A stretch of DNA of 41,758 bases from a virus, in the IMG/VR virus record IMGVR_UViG_3300002835_000397, positions 1 through 41,758 of that record; one strand, written 5' to 3'. Shown here in pieces: positions 1 through 7,207 of the stretch (position 1 is the stretch's first letter; the number at the start of each line of letters is the position of its first letter). The position numbers and the translations under genes were made by a program. The notes below the pieces were generated by a model that was not told the origin of the DNA, did no database searches, and saw only the letters and a program-made list of their open reading frames with translations.

Positions 1-18
1 CCCCGCCGCCGATACACT

Positions 19-51
19 CCGGCCGCGCCCGGGCCGATGGTACGCGGCCGG
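19..51 (+). promoter_or_regulatory. Leader hairpin near the window start
   Basis: CCGGCCGCG at 19-27 is exactly complementary to CGCGGCCGG at 43-51, giving a 9-bp GC stem with a 15-nt loop. No T-tract follows, so it is not a classic terminator. It lies just downstream of a TACACT box (13-18) that could be the -10 of a promoter spanning the joined window ends, and upstream of a 23-codon ORF. An mRNA leader structure is my inference. Confidence 0.4.
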
Positions 52-69
52 GATAGTGGGGAGCGATCC

Positions 70-141
70 ATGCTCACCACTATCCATCCCAACCCGGAAG
101 CGTACCGGGCGGAGTTGGCGGAATACTACGCGGGGAAGTAG
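70..141 (+). CDS. 23-aa ORF between the leader hairpin and the first terminator
   Basis: A short ORF starts with ATG at 70, behind a purine-rich GGGGAG about six bases upstream, and stops with TAG at 139-141. The product has mixed composition with an acidic C-terminal half (AELAEYYAGK). I recognise no family. It is the only ORF between the possible end-spanning promoter and the terminator at 174-205, so it would sit on a transcript of under 200 nt. It could be a real micro-protein, a leader peptide, or chance. Confidence 0.35.
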   Translation: MLTTIHPNPEAYRAELAEYYAGK

Positions 142-144
142 ACT

Positions 145-169
145 AGCGTACACTTCACAAGCGTACACT
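145..169 (+). repeat. Direct repeat AGCGTACACT x2
   Basis: AGCGTACACT occurs at 145-154 and again at 160-169, 15 bp apart. The core GTACACT recurs upstream of other genes in this window (3848-3854, 8557-8563). The copies may be protein-binding sites or -10-like TACACT boxes, but no good -35 is seen at the right spacing for either. The function is unknown. Confidence 0.5.
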
Positions 170-173
170 ATAG

Positions 174-205
174 CCCCGCCCCTCTAATCGGGGGGCGGGG
201 TTTTT
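174..205 (+). terminator. Intrinsic terminator
   Basis: CCCCGCCCC (174-182) pairs perfectly with GGGGCGGGG (192-200), leaving a 9-nt loop, followed directly by TTTTT (201-205). This is a textbook rho-independent terminator. It ends any transcript entering from the window start, or from the early block if the genome is circular. Confidence 0.85.
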
Positions 206-614
206 CATGCGCCGGGCGGAGAGTGTACGTGTGGACAGTAGGGTACAAATGAACGGGAGGGGGGACGATGCATCGAAATTTCTCCGGAGTCAAAAAACTG
301 GAGAATTGATCTTGCAATTGTGTTGCATTTGGAATTGCTTGCCTAGCCGAAAGCGTAACCCGTTGCAGCGTAGGGGGTTGCGGCATGGCTGGGAAGCCTA
401 TCGGCACGCACGACCCCTCCCCCATCCCCCCCCGGCGCGTCAGCGTATTCTTGTCATACCCACCCCGGGATTTTTTGTCCCCTTCGGGCGTCAGCTTTTT
501 CTCCCGCGTTTCCCGCCGGTTTCGTCACGCCGCAACCGCGTGCCGTTTTGGACAACTCGCCCTCCGCCCCTAGTTTCCAGCCCAGCGGACACTTGCCTGT
601 TAGAAGGAATCGTC
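206..614. other. 409-nt non-coding region, AT-rich then pyrimidine-rich
   Basis: An open frame crosses this stretch, but its translation looks random and a ribosome site appears only at the end. An AT-rich part (about 270-345) contains the inverted repeat GCAATT (314-319)/AATTGC (333-338) and a 13-codon mini-ORF at 268-309 behind a GGGAGGGGGG tract. From about 410 to 600 the + strand is dominated by C and T. I could not place a convincing promoter. It may hold regulatory or origin-type sequence. Confidence 0.4.
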
Positions 615-941
615 ATGGCCTGCTGCAACTGCTGCTGCGAAAAACTGGACAAGCACTGCTGTGATGGTGCGTGCCAGGATAGCCCGTGCGATGGGTGCGA
701 GGGCGCTGGAGACTGCGGCGAGGGCGAATACTGCTGCGGTGGGCAATGCGTCCCACAATCGGAACTGGTAGCCATAGCCACACCCGGCGGAGATTGCGGC
801 GATCCGAGCCCATGCCAGCCTGACGAGACATGCTGTCCTACCGGGTGTTGCCCGGAAACTAATTGGTGGTGCTGCATTGACGCCAGTCAGTTCTGCGCGG
901 CAACTCCGTGTGACTGCCCGCGAGTAAACCCACTGCCATGA
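615..941 (+). CDS. Cysteine-rich small protein (108 aa, 25 Cys)
   Basis: The start at 615 is chosen because AGAAGGA (602-608) is well placed and Cys-rich sequence begins at residue 3; the upstream open frame looks non-coding. The protein has 25 cysteines in 108 residues. It opens with MACCNCCC and contains paired Cys and a GDCGEGEYCCGGQC segment resembling small disulfide-knot domains. No signal peptide or membrane helix is seen. Family knowledge suggests compact disulfide- or metal-stabilised modules, but no function can be assigned. Its stop overlaps the next gene by ATGA, so translation is probably coupled. Candidates are a secreted or virion surface protein, or a metal-binding protein. 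Confidence 0.75.
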   Translation: MACCNCCCEKLDKHCCDGACQDSPCDGCEGAGDCGEGEYCCGGQCVPQSELVAIATPGGDCGDPSPCQPDETCCPTGCCPETNWWCCIDASQFCAATPCDCPRVNPLP

Positions 942-1399
942 TTACCACACGCCTCCAAAACTTGGCCGACAGATGCAAAGAGCGCGGCTACACGCTGGCA
1001 GAAGTTATGCCGTGTGTTGTCCGGCGTGATGGCAACAGGATTACAGTCGATGAAACGCACCCGGCGTATCCGCGAGAGTCCAAACCGGGATTTGAAACCG
1101 CCCCCCCCAAGCCCCGCCCCCCCAAAGTCGAAGAAGTCGGTCACGGTCCAGGCACGGAATTGAAGGCCCTCCTGAAGAAAGTCGGTATCGTCGCCTCTCC
1201 CAGTTGTTCATGTAACACCCGCGCCAAGCTCATGGATGCCAATGAGTTAGAGGAACCCGGGTGGTGCGAGAAGAACCTGGAGACGATCTGCGACTGGCTC
1301 CAGGAAGAGGCGACGAAAAGGAAACTCCCCTTCGTCCGCATGGCTGCCAAGATTCTTGTCCGGCAGGCCATTCGCAATGCCCGCAAAAAGGGACAGTGA
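938..1399 (+). CDS. Conserved phage protein with CSCNxRAxxMD motif
   Basis: The gene begins at the ATGA overlap with the Cys-rich gene and encodes 153 residues. A proline-rich linker near residue 55 is followed by GPGTELKALLKKVGI, then a CSCN..AKLMD segment, a WCEKN segment and a basic helical tail (RMAAKILVRQAIRNARKKGQ). I recall this arrangement (GTELK..., C.C......MD, W) from hypothetical phage and prophage proteins. The clustered cysteines could bind metal, and the Lys/Arg tail could bind nucleic acid. No enzymatic motif is evident and the function is unknown. Confidence 0.75.
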   Translation: MITTRLQNLADRCKERGYTLAEVMPCVVRRDGNRITVDETHPAYPRESKPGFETAPPKPRPPKVEEVGHGPGTELKALLKKVGIVASPSCSCNTRAKLMDANELEEPGWCEKNLETICDWLQEEATKRKLPFVRMAAKILVRQAIRNARKKGQ

Positions 1400-1416
1400 T
1401 CTCTTAGGAGAACCAC

Positions 1417-1857
1417 ATGGCCTTTGACTTACTGGGCGAGGCGGATCTGGCGGATGTCCAAGGCTTCGATCTCTTGGAGGAGATGCGCAAGCGCGGTGGG
1501 GCCAACCTTGGTCGCGCCACTTCACCGGAGGCCCAAGCCCAGCAACTCGCCGCCCGACAGCGGCAGATCCAAGAACGCGCCCAGGCCCAGCAGGACGCCC
1601 GCCGTACACAAACCTTTGCAACAGGAAATTCCATGATGAACCACGGCGCCTCAGGCGCTTACCACGCTGCGATGGGCTCTGCACAACAGGGCAAGGCCCT
1701 TGGCGACATGATCTCCCAGACCATGTCTGCGCACCAGGACGAGAACGACTCCCGTGTCGCCCAACTCCGAGAACTACGCCGCATGGAGCATGAGAAGGAA
1801 CTGAAGCGCATGGAGTTGGATGCTCTCCTGGCCCGCATCGATGCAGCACGGAGGTAA
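1417..1857 (+). CDS. Coiled-coil hypothetical protein (146 aa)
   Basis: AGGAG lies just upstream of the ATG at 1417. The protein is hydrophilic and mostly helical. Residues 40-65 are Gln/Ala/Arg-rich (AQAQQLAARQRQIQERAQAQQ), and residues 110-146 form a charged amphipathic helix ending in ALLARIDAARR. The middle is Gly/Ser/Met-rich. There is no catalytic motif. Short coiled-coil proteins are common among minor structural or assembly proteins, and the gene lies in the leftward part of the virion region, but that role is inferred. Confidence 0.65.
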   Translation: MAFDLLGEADLADVQGFDLLEEMRKRGGANLGRATSPEAQAQQLAARQRQIQERAQAQQDARRTQTFATGNSMMNHGASGAYHAAMGSAQQGKALGDMISQTMSAHQDENDSRVAQLRELRRMEHEKELKRMELDALLARIDAARR

Positions 1858-1859
1858 CG

Positions 1860-1904
1860 ATGTTCGACTTTCTCTTTGACGACGACTGGGACGATGGACC
1901 CTGA
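1860..1904 (+). CDS. 14-aa acidic mini-ORF with strong RBS
   Basis: GGAGG (1850-1854) stands five bases before ATG 1860, a better Shine-Dalgarno site than most genes here have. The ORF encodes 14 residues with a run of aspartates (FDDDWDDGP) and stops inside the next gene, overlapping its ATG at 1894. It may act as a translation-coupling leader that delivers ribosomes to 1894 rather than as a functional protein. Confidence 0.35.
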   Translation: MFDFLFDDDWDDGP

Positions 1905-2049
1905 AGGCGACAAGATCCGCAAACTCCGCAAGGGTCTGTGGGCCAACGTCCACGCCAAGCGTGAACGCGGCGAAGCTCCCGCCAAGCCGGGTGACAAGGA
2001 CTACCCAGATCCCAAGCAGTGGAGGAAGTTGAGTGGACAGCGAGGGTGA
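1894..2049 (+). CDS. Small conserved phage protein (51 aa)
   Basis: This short basic protein begins MDPEGDKIRKLRKGLW and ends with a KPGDKDYPDPKQW segment. I recall similar 45-60-residue proteins with a DKDYP motif beside the next gene in other phages. It overlaps the mini-ORF upstream and the GTG-start gene at 2033 downstream. Its N-terminal eleven residues nearly duplicate those of that next gene. It has no membrane segment or enzyme motif, and the function is unknown. Confidence 0.6.
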   Translation: MDPEGDKIRKLRKGLWANVHAKRERGEAPAKPGDKDYPDPKQWRKLSGQRG

Positions 2050-2305
2050 CAAGATCCGGAAGCTGATTCCGAATCGTCCCGTCAGGGATGTCCAGGGCGG
2101 CAAGAAGTTCGTCGTCCGCGCCAAGGTCGGTGACGAGGAGCGACTGGTCCGTTTCGGGGATGCGTCCATGGAACACTACAAGGACGGCTCCGGGGGCGGT
2201 CATGGAGACGAGGGCCGAAGAGAAAACTTCAAAGCCCGCCACAACTGCTCCGAGAAGACCGACAAGCTGAAGCCGGGTTATTGGTCATGCAACTGGTCAT
2301 GGTGA
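2033..2305 (+). CDS. Conserved small phage protein (RFGD...RARHNC...YWSCNW type)
   Basis: The start is GTG at 2033, preceded by GAGGAAG (2022-2028). The 90-residue protein has the marks of a widespread small phage family: a short beta-rich part (KKFVVRAKVGDEERLVRFGD), then RRENFKARHNC, and a C-terminal KPGYWSCNWSW. In other phages I recall it near portal or capsid genes. The two conserved cysteines and the Trp-rich end are typical, but the role is not established in my knowledge. It begins MDSEGDKIRKL, echoing the upstream gene. Confidence 0.8.
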   Translation: MDSEGDKIRKLIPNRPVRDVQGGKKFVVRAKVGDEERLVRFGDASMEHYKDGSGGGHGDEGRRENFKARHNCSEKTDKLKPGYWSCNWSW

Positions 2306-2311
2306 GCGCTG

Positions 2312-3238
2312 ATGGGCCCTGACCAGATTGCGGACGAGATCCGCCAACTCCTCCGGGACGCCAAAGACACCGACTATGAGATGCCCGGCATGGTGTCTCT
2401 TGCAGTCAATCATCCCGGCATTCTGGCGTATCAGGTCAAAACCCAACCGCACTACCAGCAGGACATGCGGAGAGGAAAGTTCCTGGACGGCGTGGAGGAT
2501 ATGAAGTCCCGCAACGACCGCTACATGCGAGTCACCGGAGATCAGTCCGCTCACGTATTCACTGAAGGCATGGGGCGATCCGGTATCCCCTTCCTGGAAG
2601 AAGCGGTCGGCAAGCAGAAGTCCCTGAAGTCACCCTACTGGAATCGCGGCGTCTTGGCATTCGGTCAGCCACTTCGCGCAGGAACTGACTACATGCAGGC
2701 TTTCGCATCCACCAACATGAATGCCGGCCGGATGCTTGGCGGAGACGAGAAGGCTGCTGACGACCTATCGGATTCTGCCAACCGCCTGCTTCTGGGGCTT
2801 CCCAGGGCGCTGTCTGGCGAGAAGGATCCGATGCAGTATGCGTGGGAGGCGGAGCGCAAGGCGGAAGAGGATCGCCCTGTGGGGGATCTGACATTCGCTA
2901 TCGACGCCCTGGATCGCCCGCGAGCGTCGATGGCCATGTCCTCATTGCCCTATGAGATGACCGCCCGTCGCGGAATGACCGATGGCGGTGATATGGCGTT
3001 CCCAATCTTTGGCGACGGCCTGGGGGGCAAGGTCGCTGCAATGGCAATCGATGCAGTTACTGACCCTCTCAGTGAAGGCCCGCATGCAATCCGCGCTCTT
3101 CTGCAAGGACGCAGACTTGCGGCCGGCGGTCACATGCTTGGCGAGACTGCATTACCAGGAGCATTCATGGGGATCAGCGAAGCCATGCGAGCAAAAGCCG
3201 AAGAAACCGCTCGCCGCCTGAATGAGGAGTTGCGCTAA
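2312..3238 (+). CDS. Hypothetical protein (308 aa), possible virion-associated
   Basis: The ATG at 2312 follows GGTGAG. The 308-residue product has no catalytic motif I recognise. The N-terminal third is helical and charged. The middle (RPVGDLTFAIDALDRPRASMAMSS...) resembles linker segments of large internal virion or polyvalent proteins. The C-terminal third is Gly/Ala/Met-rich (GLGGKVAAMAIDAV) with a helical basic end. It shares a TAATG junction with the next gene. A virion or internal protein is plausible from position but not shown. Confidence 0.6.
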   Translation: MGPDQIADEIRQLLRDAKDTDYEMPGMVSLAVNHPGILAYQVKTQPHYQQDMRRGKFLDGVEDMKSRNDRYMRVTGDQSAHVFTEGMGRSGIPFLEEAVGKQKSLKSPYWNRGVLAFGQPLRAGTDYMQAFASTNMNAGRMLGGDEKAADDLSDSANRLLLGLPRALSGEKDPMQYAWEAERKAEEDRPVGDLTFAIDALDRPRASMAMSSLPYEMTARRGMTDGGDMAFPIFGDGLGGKVAAMAIDAVTDPLSEGPHAIRALLQGRRLAAGGHMLGETALPGAFMGISEAMRAKAEETARRLNEELR

Positions 3239-3846
3239 TGCCTAACCCAACCCGCTACGTCGCAGACTTCACCGGCCAACTCCCATGGATCGCGGAGGAC
3301 ATCGCCAAGAACCTCCCCCGCGCAGACCCAGAGACTGCCATGGAAGCCATGATGATGGCCCGCAGGAACATCCCGGTGGACGACAGTCCCTTGGAGATGA
3401 TCCGGCAGCAGATGCGCGGCGAAGAGAACTACGGCTACGACCAAGGCCGTGTATCTCTTCCACCCAACAAGACGCGGTGGGATGCCATGCAGGAGACGAT
3501 GTCAGAGTCTCCCGGCTGGGCCCGCAAAGTAGGTCATCGACTGCAATACCATGAGCCGCAAGAGTGGCCCGTGGATCCTGAAGCACTCCGCGCAATGCGC
3601 CGTCAGGCCATGGCCGAAGCCTACCTGGATCAGGCAAGAACAAATCCAGAGATCGCCTCCATGCTCCCCATGGGTCTGCGACCTGGAATCCTCCCCGACA
3701 AACTCTTGGCAAGGCTCGCCGCAGAATCCCCGCAAGTCGTTCTCCGAAAGGCACTCCAAGAGAACCCAGAGATCGTCGGAGGACTGATGGGCGCAGGGGG
3801 AGTCATGGGTGGCGGCATAGCCTATGGGCTATTGAGTGACGAATAG
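3238..3846 (+). CDS. Hypothetical protein (202 aa) with hydrophobic C-terminus
   Basis: It starts in a TAATG overlap with the upstream gene. The protein is mainly helical and rich in Met, Pro and Arg. Residues about 177-199 form a Gly-rich hydrophobic stretch (GGLMGAGGVMGGGIAYGLL) that could be a glycine-zipper-like membrane insertion segment. Such segments occur in ejected phage proteins, but the role here is inferred. The TAG stop lies within a palindromic GTGTACAC site that precedes the next gene. Confidence 0.6.
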   Translation: MPNPTRYVADFTGQLPWIAEDIAKNLPRADPETAMEAMMMARRNIPVDDSPLEMIRQQMRGEENYGYDQGRVSLPPNKTRWDAMQETMSESPGWARKVGHRLQYHEPQEWPVDPEALRAMRRQAMAEAYLDQARTNPEIASMLPMGLRPGILPDKLLARLAAESPQVVLRKALQENPEIVGGLMGAGGVMGGGIAYGLLSDE

Positions 3847-3861
3847 TGTACACTGGTACAC
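3845..3861. promoter_or_regulatory. Palindrome AGTGTACACT plus GTACAC repeat abutting an ATG
   Basis: AGTGTACACT (3845-3854) is a perfect 10-bp palindrome. GTACAC is repeated at 3856-3861, ending at the base before the ATG at 3862. No Shine-Dalgarno sequence fits between. If TACACT (3849-3854) serves as a -10 box, the transcript would begin about at the ATG and be leaderless. No good -35 is visible. An operator is equally possible. Confidence 0.4.
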
Positions 3862-4080
3862 ATGAAGCACATCATCCACGTTAACCAGCACGTAATCAAA
3901 AAGAACAACAAGACCGGGGAGCGCGACCCCGTCCTCACGGTAAAGACGTACAAGTCCAACCAATACGCCCACTCCGTGAAGATCAACGGTCCCTGCGTGG
4001 TGCGATACGAACCGGACAGCCCGCTCTCATGTGGCGCCCGGGTGTGGATTGAGACGGAGGCGGAGGTCGAAGCCCAATAA
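3862..4080 (+). CDS. Conserved small phage protein (MKHxIHVNQH family)
   Basis: The 72-residue product begins MKHIIHVNQHVIKKNNKTGE, continues with VKTYKSNQYAHSV and ends with PLSCGARVWIETEAEVE. I recognise this as a small beta-rich protein found in many phages, with the IHVNQH start, the TYKSN core and the CGA.VWIET end. Its biochemical role is not known to me. The start is unusual because it has no ribosome site and lies directly against a GTACAC repeat. Confidence 0.8.
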   Translation: MKHIIHVNQHVIKKNNKTGERDPVLTVKTYKSNQYAHSVKINGPCVVRYEPDSPLSCGARVWIETEAEVEAQ

Positions 4081-4151
4081 ATCGGTTCGCGTTCCGGCTG
4101 AACTGGACACTTATTCACCAGAGGAACCTCCTCCCCCCGAAGGTGAAATAA

Positions 4152-5192
4152 ATGTCCGACGAAGTAATCCAGAACGAATCCGTTGCCGAAGACACCGTTT
4201 CGGCTCCCGTTGATTCCGCCCCGCAGTCTGCGCCGACTCCGCAGAGCGAGAGCTTTGCGTCCCCCTACGAAGCCTTCCGCCATCTCCCGGAGTTCCAGGG
4301 CCAGGACGATCTCGCCATCGCCCAGAACCTGTACCGGGCGTTCAATGGTTACGGCGAAACACAGCGCCAGCTTCAGCAGTACCAGTCGCTGATTCCGCAC
4401 ACCACGGAATACGTGGCCAACCGCGAGAAGTACCAGCAGTGGCTCGCCGCCCAGCAGGAGGCCAGCAAGCCCAAGCCGGCAGAGACGCCGAAGTGGTGGA
4501 ACCCGCCCTCGGTCGAAGACACCTACAAGAACTACATCATCCGCGACCCCCAGACGGGCAAAGAGGTCATCGACCCCAACGCCCCGTTTGAGGCCCAGCA
4601 GGCTCTCCGGAAGTACCAGGACTACACCGCGCAGTTCGCGCGGAAGCTGGTCACCGATCCGGAGTCCACGCTGAAGCCGTTCGTTGAACAGGTCGCGATG
4701 CAGAAGGCCCAGGAACTGGTCCAGCAGCACCTCGGCCAGTATCAGGCCCAGAATTTCGTAACCGACCTGGAGCGGCAGAACGCCGACTGGCTGTATGACC
4801 AGAACGGCCAAGTCTCCCGCGAAGGTCAGGCGATCCAGGCGTACATCCAGCAGGCTTCTCAAATCGGCATAGCCGACCCCAAGGCCCGCTGGCAGTACGC
4901 CACTGGAATGCTGCAGCGCGACCTTCTGAATCTGCGCTACCAGCAGATGCAGTCGCAGTTCGCCGCTCCGCCGCAGGCCGCGTATCCGCAGCCCATGGAC
5001 TACGCGCCGCAGCCTGAGTACGCACCGCAGCCGGTCGATCCGGTTGCCCAACAGAACATGCAGTTCCTGCGCGAGCGTGCCACCCGCACGCCCAACAGGT
5101 CTGCAGGCACTACAGAGCCTCGGGCACCGCGCCAGAGGATGAGCTTTGAAGATCGGCTGAAAGGCCAACTCGTTACTGATGGAGTGATCTAA
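4152..5192 (+). CDS. Putative capsid scaffolding protein
   Basis: The gene sits directly before the major capsid gene and overlaps it by TAATG. The 346-residue product is acidic, rich in Gln, Ala and Pro, and largely helical. Residues 1-40 are Ser/Pro/Glu-rich and disordered. The central part (about 90-280) is helical and Gln-rich. A YAPQPEYAPQPVDP repeat precedes a basic C-terminal part (about 300-346). An acidic disordered N-terminus, coiled centre and basic C-terminus just upstream of the capsid gene are the classic features of podoviral scaffolds. No protease motif is seen. AAGGTG provides the ribosome site. Confidence 0.8.
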   Translation: MSDEVIQNESVAEDTVSAPVDSAPQSAPTPQSESFASPYEAFRHLPEFQGQDDLAIAQNLYRAFNGYGETQRQLQQYQSLIPHTTEYVANREKYQQWLAAQQEASKPKPAETPKWWNPPSVEDTYKNYIIRDPQTGKEVIDPNAPFEAQQALRKYQDYTAQFARKLVTDPESTLKPFVEQVAMQKAQELVQQHLGQYQAQNFVTDLERQNADWLYDQNGQVSREGQAIQAYIQQASQIGIADPKARWQYATGMLQRDLLNLRYQQMQSQFAAPPQAAYPQPMDYAPQPEYAPQPVDPVAQQNMQFLRERATRTPNRSAGTTEPRAPRQRMSFEDRLKGQLVTDGVI

Positions 5193-6304
5193 TGGCATCG
5201 TCGTCAACTGATTGGGCAAGGTCTATTGCCACAACCATCCAGACGTTCCTGCGGGAAGAGGAAATCGCTTCCCTCCGCAAGTACAAAGTCTTCGCGGCTT
5301 TGGAAGGTTCTGGCAACATCCGCACCAACATGAGCGGCCGGGGATTTCAGTGGGAAATCCAATACCGCAACCATACGCCAACCGGCAACAACGGTGAGAC
5401 TCCTCGCTCGTTCGCTCGCCAGAACCTCTGGAAGAACGCAGAGCTGGAATTTCGTGGCGCGCAAGCGACCGACGCGATCTACAAGAAAGAGATGCTGGAA
5501 AATCGCAGCGCTCAGGCTCTTGTGAACGTCGCCGGCCGCATGGCTTCGCGGCTCATCACCAGCATGGAGCAGTACCTTGCCAAGGAGTGGGCGGTCGATG
5601 GAACGGCCAACGGGAACGAGCTGCGGTTCCATGGCATTGAGTCGTTCATGGGCAACAACGGCACGCTCAACGTGTCCACGGGTGCCCAGCGTACGGCCAA
5701 CGCTGCCGATCCGTTCGGCTCTCCGTCCGACACCTATGCCGGTCTTTCGACCGCGTTGGGTGCGTACGGCGGCTCGCAGAAGACGGGCGTGTGGCCCAAC
5801 GGCGAAGCCGATCCAGAGTTCGATTTCTATTCGCCGGTCATCACCAACGTGACCAGCACCTACTTCGGCGGTTCGACTTGGGCAGCCAACTGCACCAAGG
5901 CGCTTCGCGAGGCGCTTCATCAGACGCGCCGCAATGATACGAAGCAGGATCAGATCGATATGTGCCTCCTGAACCGCAGGTGGTACATCGACTTCCTGAA
6001 TACGCTGGACGCCAAGGAGCGTGTCATCGTCGGCCGGACGGACGGTCTGCGGAGCTACGGCTTCACGGATGTGTTCGACTTCGACGGCGTTGAGGTTTCG
6101 TCGGAAAATTCTGTTCCCGCCGACACGGGCTACGGCCTCGCCATCGGGAACATGGAACTCCTTTGCATGACCGATCAGTTGATGGTCAGCGAGGGTCCGT
6201 TCTACGACGAACTCACGCAACAGTATCGCTACGTTGTGTCAACGCTCGGCAACCTTAAGTTTAAGACGCCGCGCAACTTCTTCAAACTTGCCGCCCTTGC
6301 CTAA
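5192..6304 (+). CDS. Major capsid protein
   Basis: The 370-residue protein starts in a TAATG junction with the scaffold gene, with GGAG about eight bases upstream. It has the layout of an HK97-fold capsid protein: an N-terminal helix (TTIQTFLREEEIASLRKY), an extended region with GRGFQWEIQYRNH, a long helical spine region (QALVNVAGRMASRLITSMEQYLAKEW), and a C-terminal beta domain ending LKFKTPRNFFKLAALA. VSEGPFYDEL and the final strand are typical of podoviral and related capsid proteins. Position after the scaffold and before decoration-like genes supports the call. No separate protease gene is nearby. Confidence 0.88.
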   Translation: MASSSTDWARSIATTIQTFLREEEIASLRKYKVFAALEGSGNIRTNMSGRGFQWEIQYRNHTPTGNNGETPRSFARQNLWKNAELEFRGAQATDAIYKKEMLENRSAQALVNVAGRMASRLITSMEQYLAKEWAVDGTANGNELRFHGIESFMGNNGTLNVSTGAQRTANAADPFGSPSDTYAGLSTALGAYGGSQKTGVWPNGEADPEFDFYSPVITNVTSTYFGGSTWAANCTKALREALHQTRRNDTKQDQIDMCLLNRRWYIDFLNTLDAKERVIVGRTDGLRSYGFTDVFDFDGVEVSSENSVPADTGYGLAIGNMELLCMTDQLMVSEGPFYDELTQQYRYVVSTLGNLKFKTPRNFFKLAALA

Positions 6305-6322
6305 AGAAAGAGGTGATCTGAA

Positions 6323-6877
6323 ATGAGTCTGTTTGACGATCCGCCGTTCGCACTCGGTCAGACCCTCGGGGTCACGCTGGCCACAGAGGGCGGCAATTGG
6401 GTTGGGGCCGTGAAGACGTTCCCTGACGTTAATCCTGTTACGGGCGTAGTCCGCAGCAACCGGGTGAAGACCTGTATCGCTGTCCGCAACACCAGCGGCG
6501 TGATTCTGCTTCCCAAGCGGGTGGTGATGTTTAAGGCGGGTTCGTTCACGGAAGTGGACGGCTACGACAACGACACCACCAAGCTCCCGGCCGGCGTTGT
6601 GGATGAGTTCATCCCGACGAGCGGTGTGGCTAACAACGATGTGTTCTGGTTGACTGTCGAAGGTCCGACCGAAGTGAAACTGGGCCCGGCCCAGGAAGCT
6701 GCGGTGGACACGGCGCTGGTGGCCCTCACGGCCGCAGCCAGCACGCACTCCACCACGGCTGGGCAGGCCCAGACGGCGGCGGTGACGTTCTTGCAGCACC
6801 ACTACATCGGGCGGGCCGTCTCCGCTGGAACGACGGGTCAGAACGTGTTGGCTATTGTCAAACTCGCCAGGAGCTAA
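6323..6877 (+). CDS. Putative capsid decoration/cement protein
   Basis: The gene follows the capsid gene by 18 bp behind AGAGGTG. The 184-residue product is beta-rich: GNWVGAVKTFPDVNP, then CIAVRNTSGVILLPKRVVMF, then FWLTVEGPTEVKLGP, and a Thr/Ala-rich region before a C-terminal strand (GRAVSAGTTGQNVLAIVKL). This order (strand, LLPKRVV, EGP.EV, AVSAG) resembles DUF2190-like and other small head decoration proteins. The call rests on position and fold-like features, not on a catalytic motif. Confidence 0.6.
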   Translation: MSLFDDPPFALGQTLGVTLATEGGNWVGAVKTFPDVNPVTGVVRSNRVKTCIAVRNTSGVILLPKRVVMFKAGSFTEVDGYDNDTTKLPAGVVDEFIPTSGVANNDVFWLTVEGPTEVKLGPAQEAAVDTALVALTAAASTHSTTAGQAQTAAVTFLQHHYIGRAVSAGTTGQNVLAIVKLARS

Positions 6878-6879
6878 CC

Positions 6880-7140
6880 ATGACGCTTCGCAATACGCTG
6901 ATCGTCGGCCTCGCGAGCGACCAGTTCGGGAACCAGTTGGCCAATTCGCTCCAGCACCTGACGGGCGCCACAAACGCCCTGACGGTCGGTGCGACCAACA
7001 TCACCGTTGGCGCGTCCACTAGCAGCCTTGGTTTTTACGGCGCTGCCGTGACCGCCAAGCCGACTGGCGTGACGCTCAACAACGTGACTGCCCTCGCGAC
7101 TGCTCTTGCTAACCTTGGCCTGATCGCCACCACTTCGTAA
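6880..7140 (+). CDS. Small head-fibre-like protein (86 aa)
   Basis: The ATG at 6880 lies two bases after the preceding stop. The 86-residue product is Ala/Thr/Asn-rich. Its C-terminal half, SSLGFYGAAVTAKPTG followed by VTALATALANLGLIA, matches a motif I recall from the ends of phage head-fibre and other capsid-attached proteins (LGFFG..P..QP.....L...L..LGL). That module probably makes the trimer or attachment helix. It is the last gene before a strong terminator, which closes the capsid operon. Confidence 0.65.
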   Translation: MTLRNTLIVGLASDQFGNQLANSLQHLTGATNALTVGATNITVGASTSSLGFYGAAVTAKPTGVTLNNVTALATALANLGLIATTS

Positions 7141-7168
7141 CGCATGCCCCTTCACGGGGTTCGGGGGA

Positions 7169-7205
7169 GGCGGCCGGCCGGGCAACTGGCTGGCCGCCTT
7201 TTCTC
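7169..7205 (+). terminator. Intrinsic terminator after the capsid genes
   Basis: GGCGGCCGGCC (7169-7179) pairs with GGCTGGCCGCC (7188-7198) with one G-U pair and an 8-nt loop, followed by TTTTCTCTT. It lies 28 nt after the last capsid-block stop and the next ORF begins inside its T-rich tail. It probably partitions highly expressed capsid genes from those downstream. Confidence 0.85.
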
Positions 7206-7207
7206 TT

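Noticed and set aside
207-614. N-terminal extension of the Cys-rich gene from ATG 207
   Set aside because: The translation is random-looking, rich in Pro and Arg, and the ribosome site fits only ATG 615.
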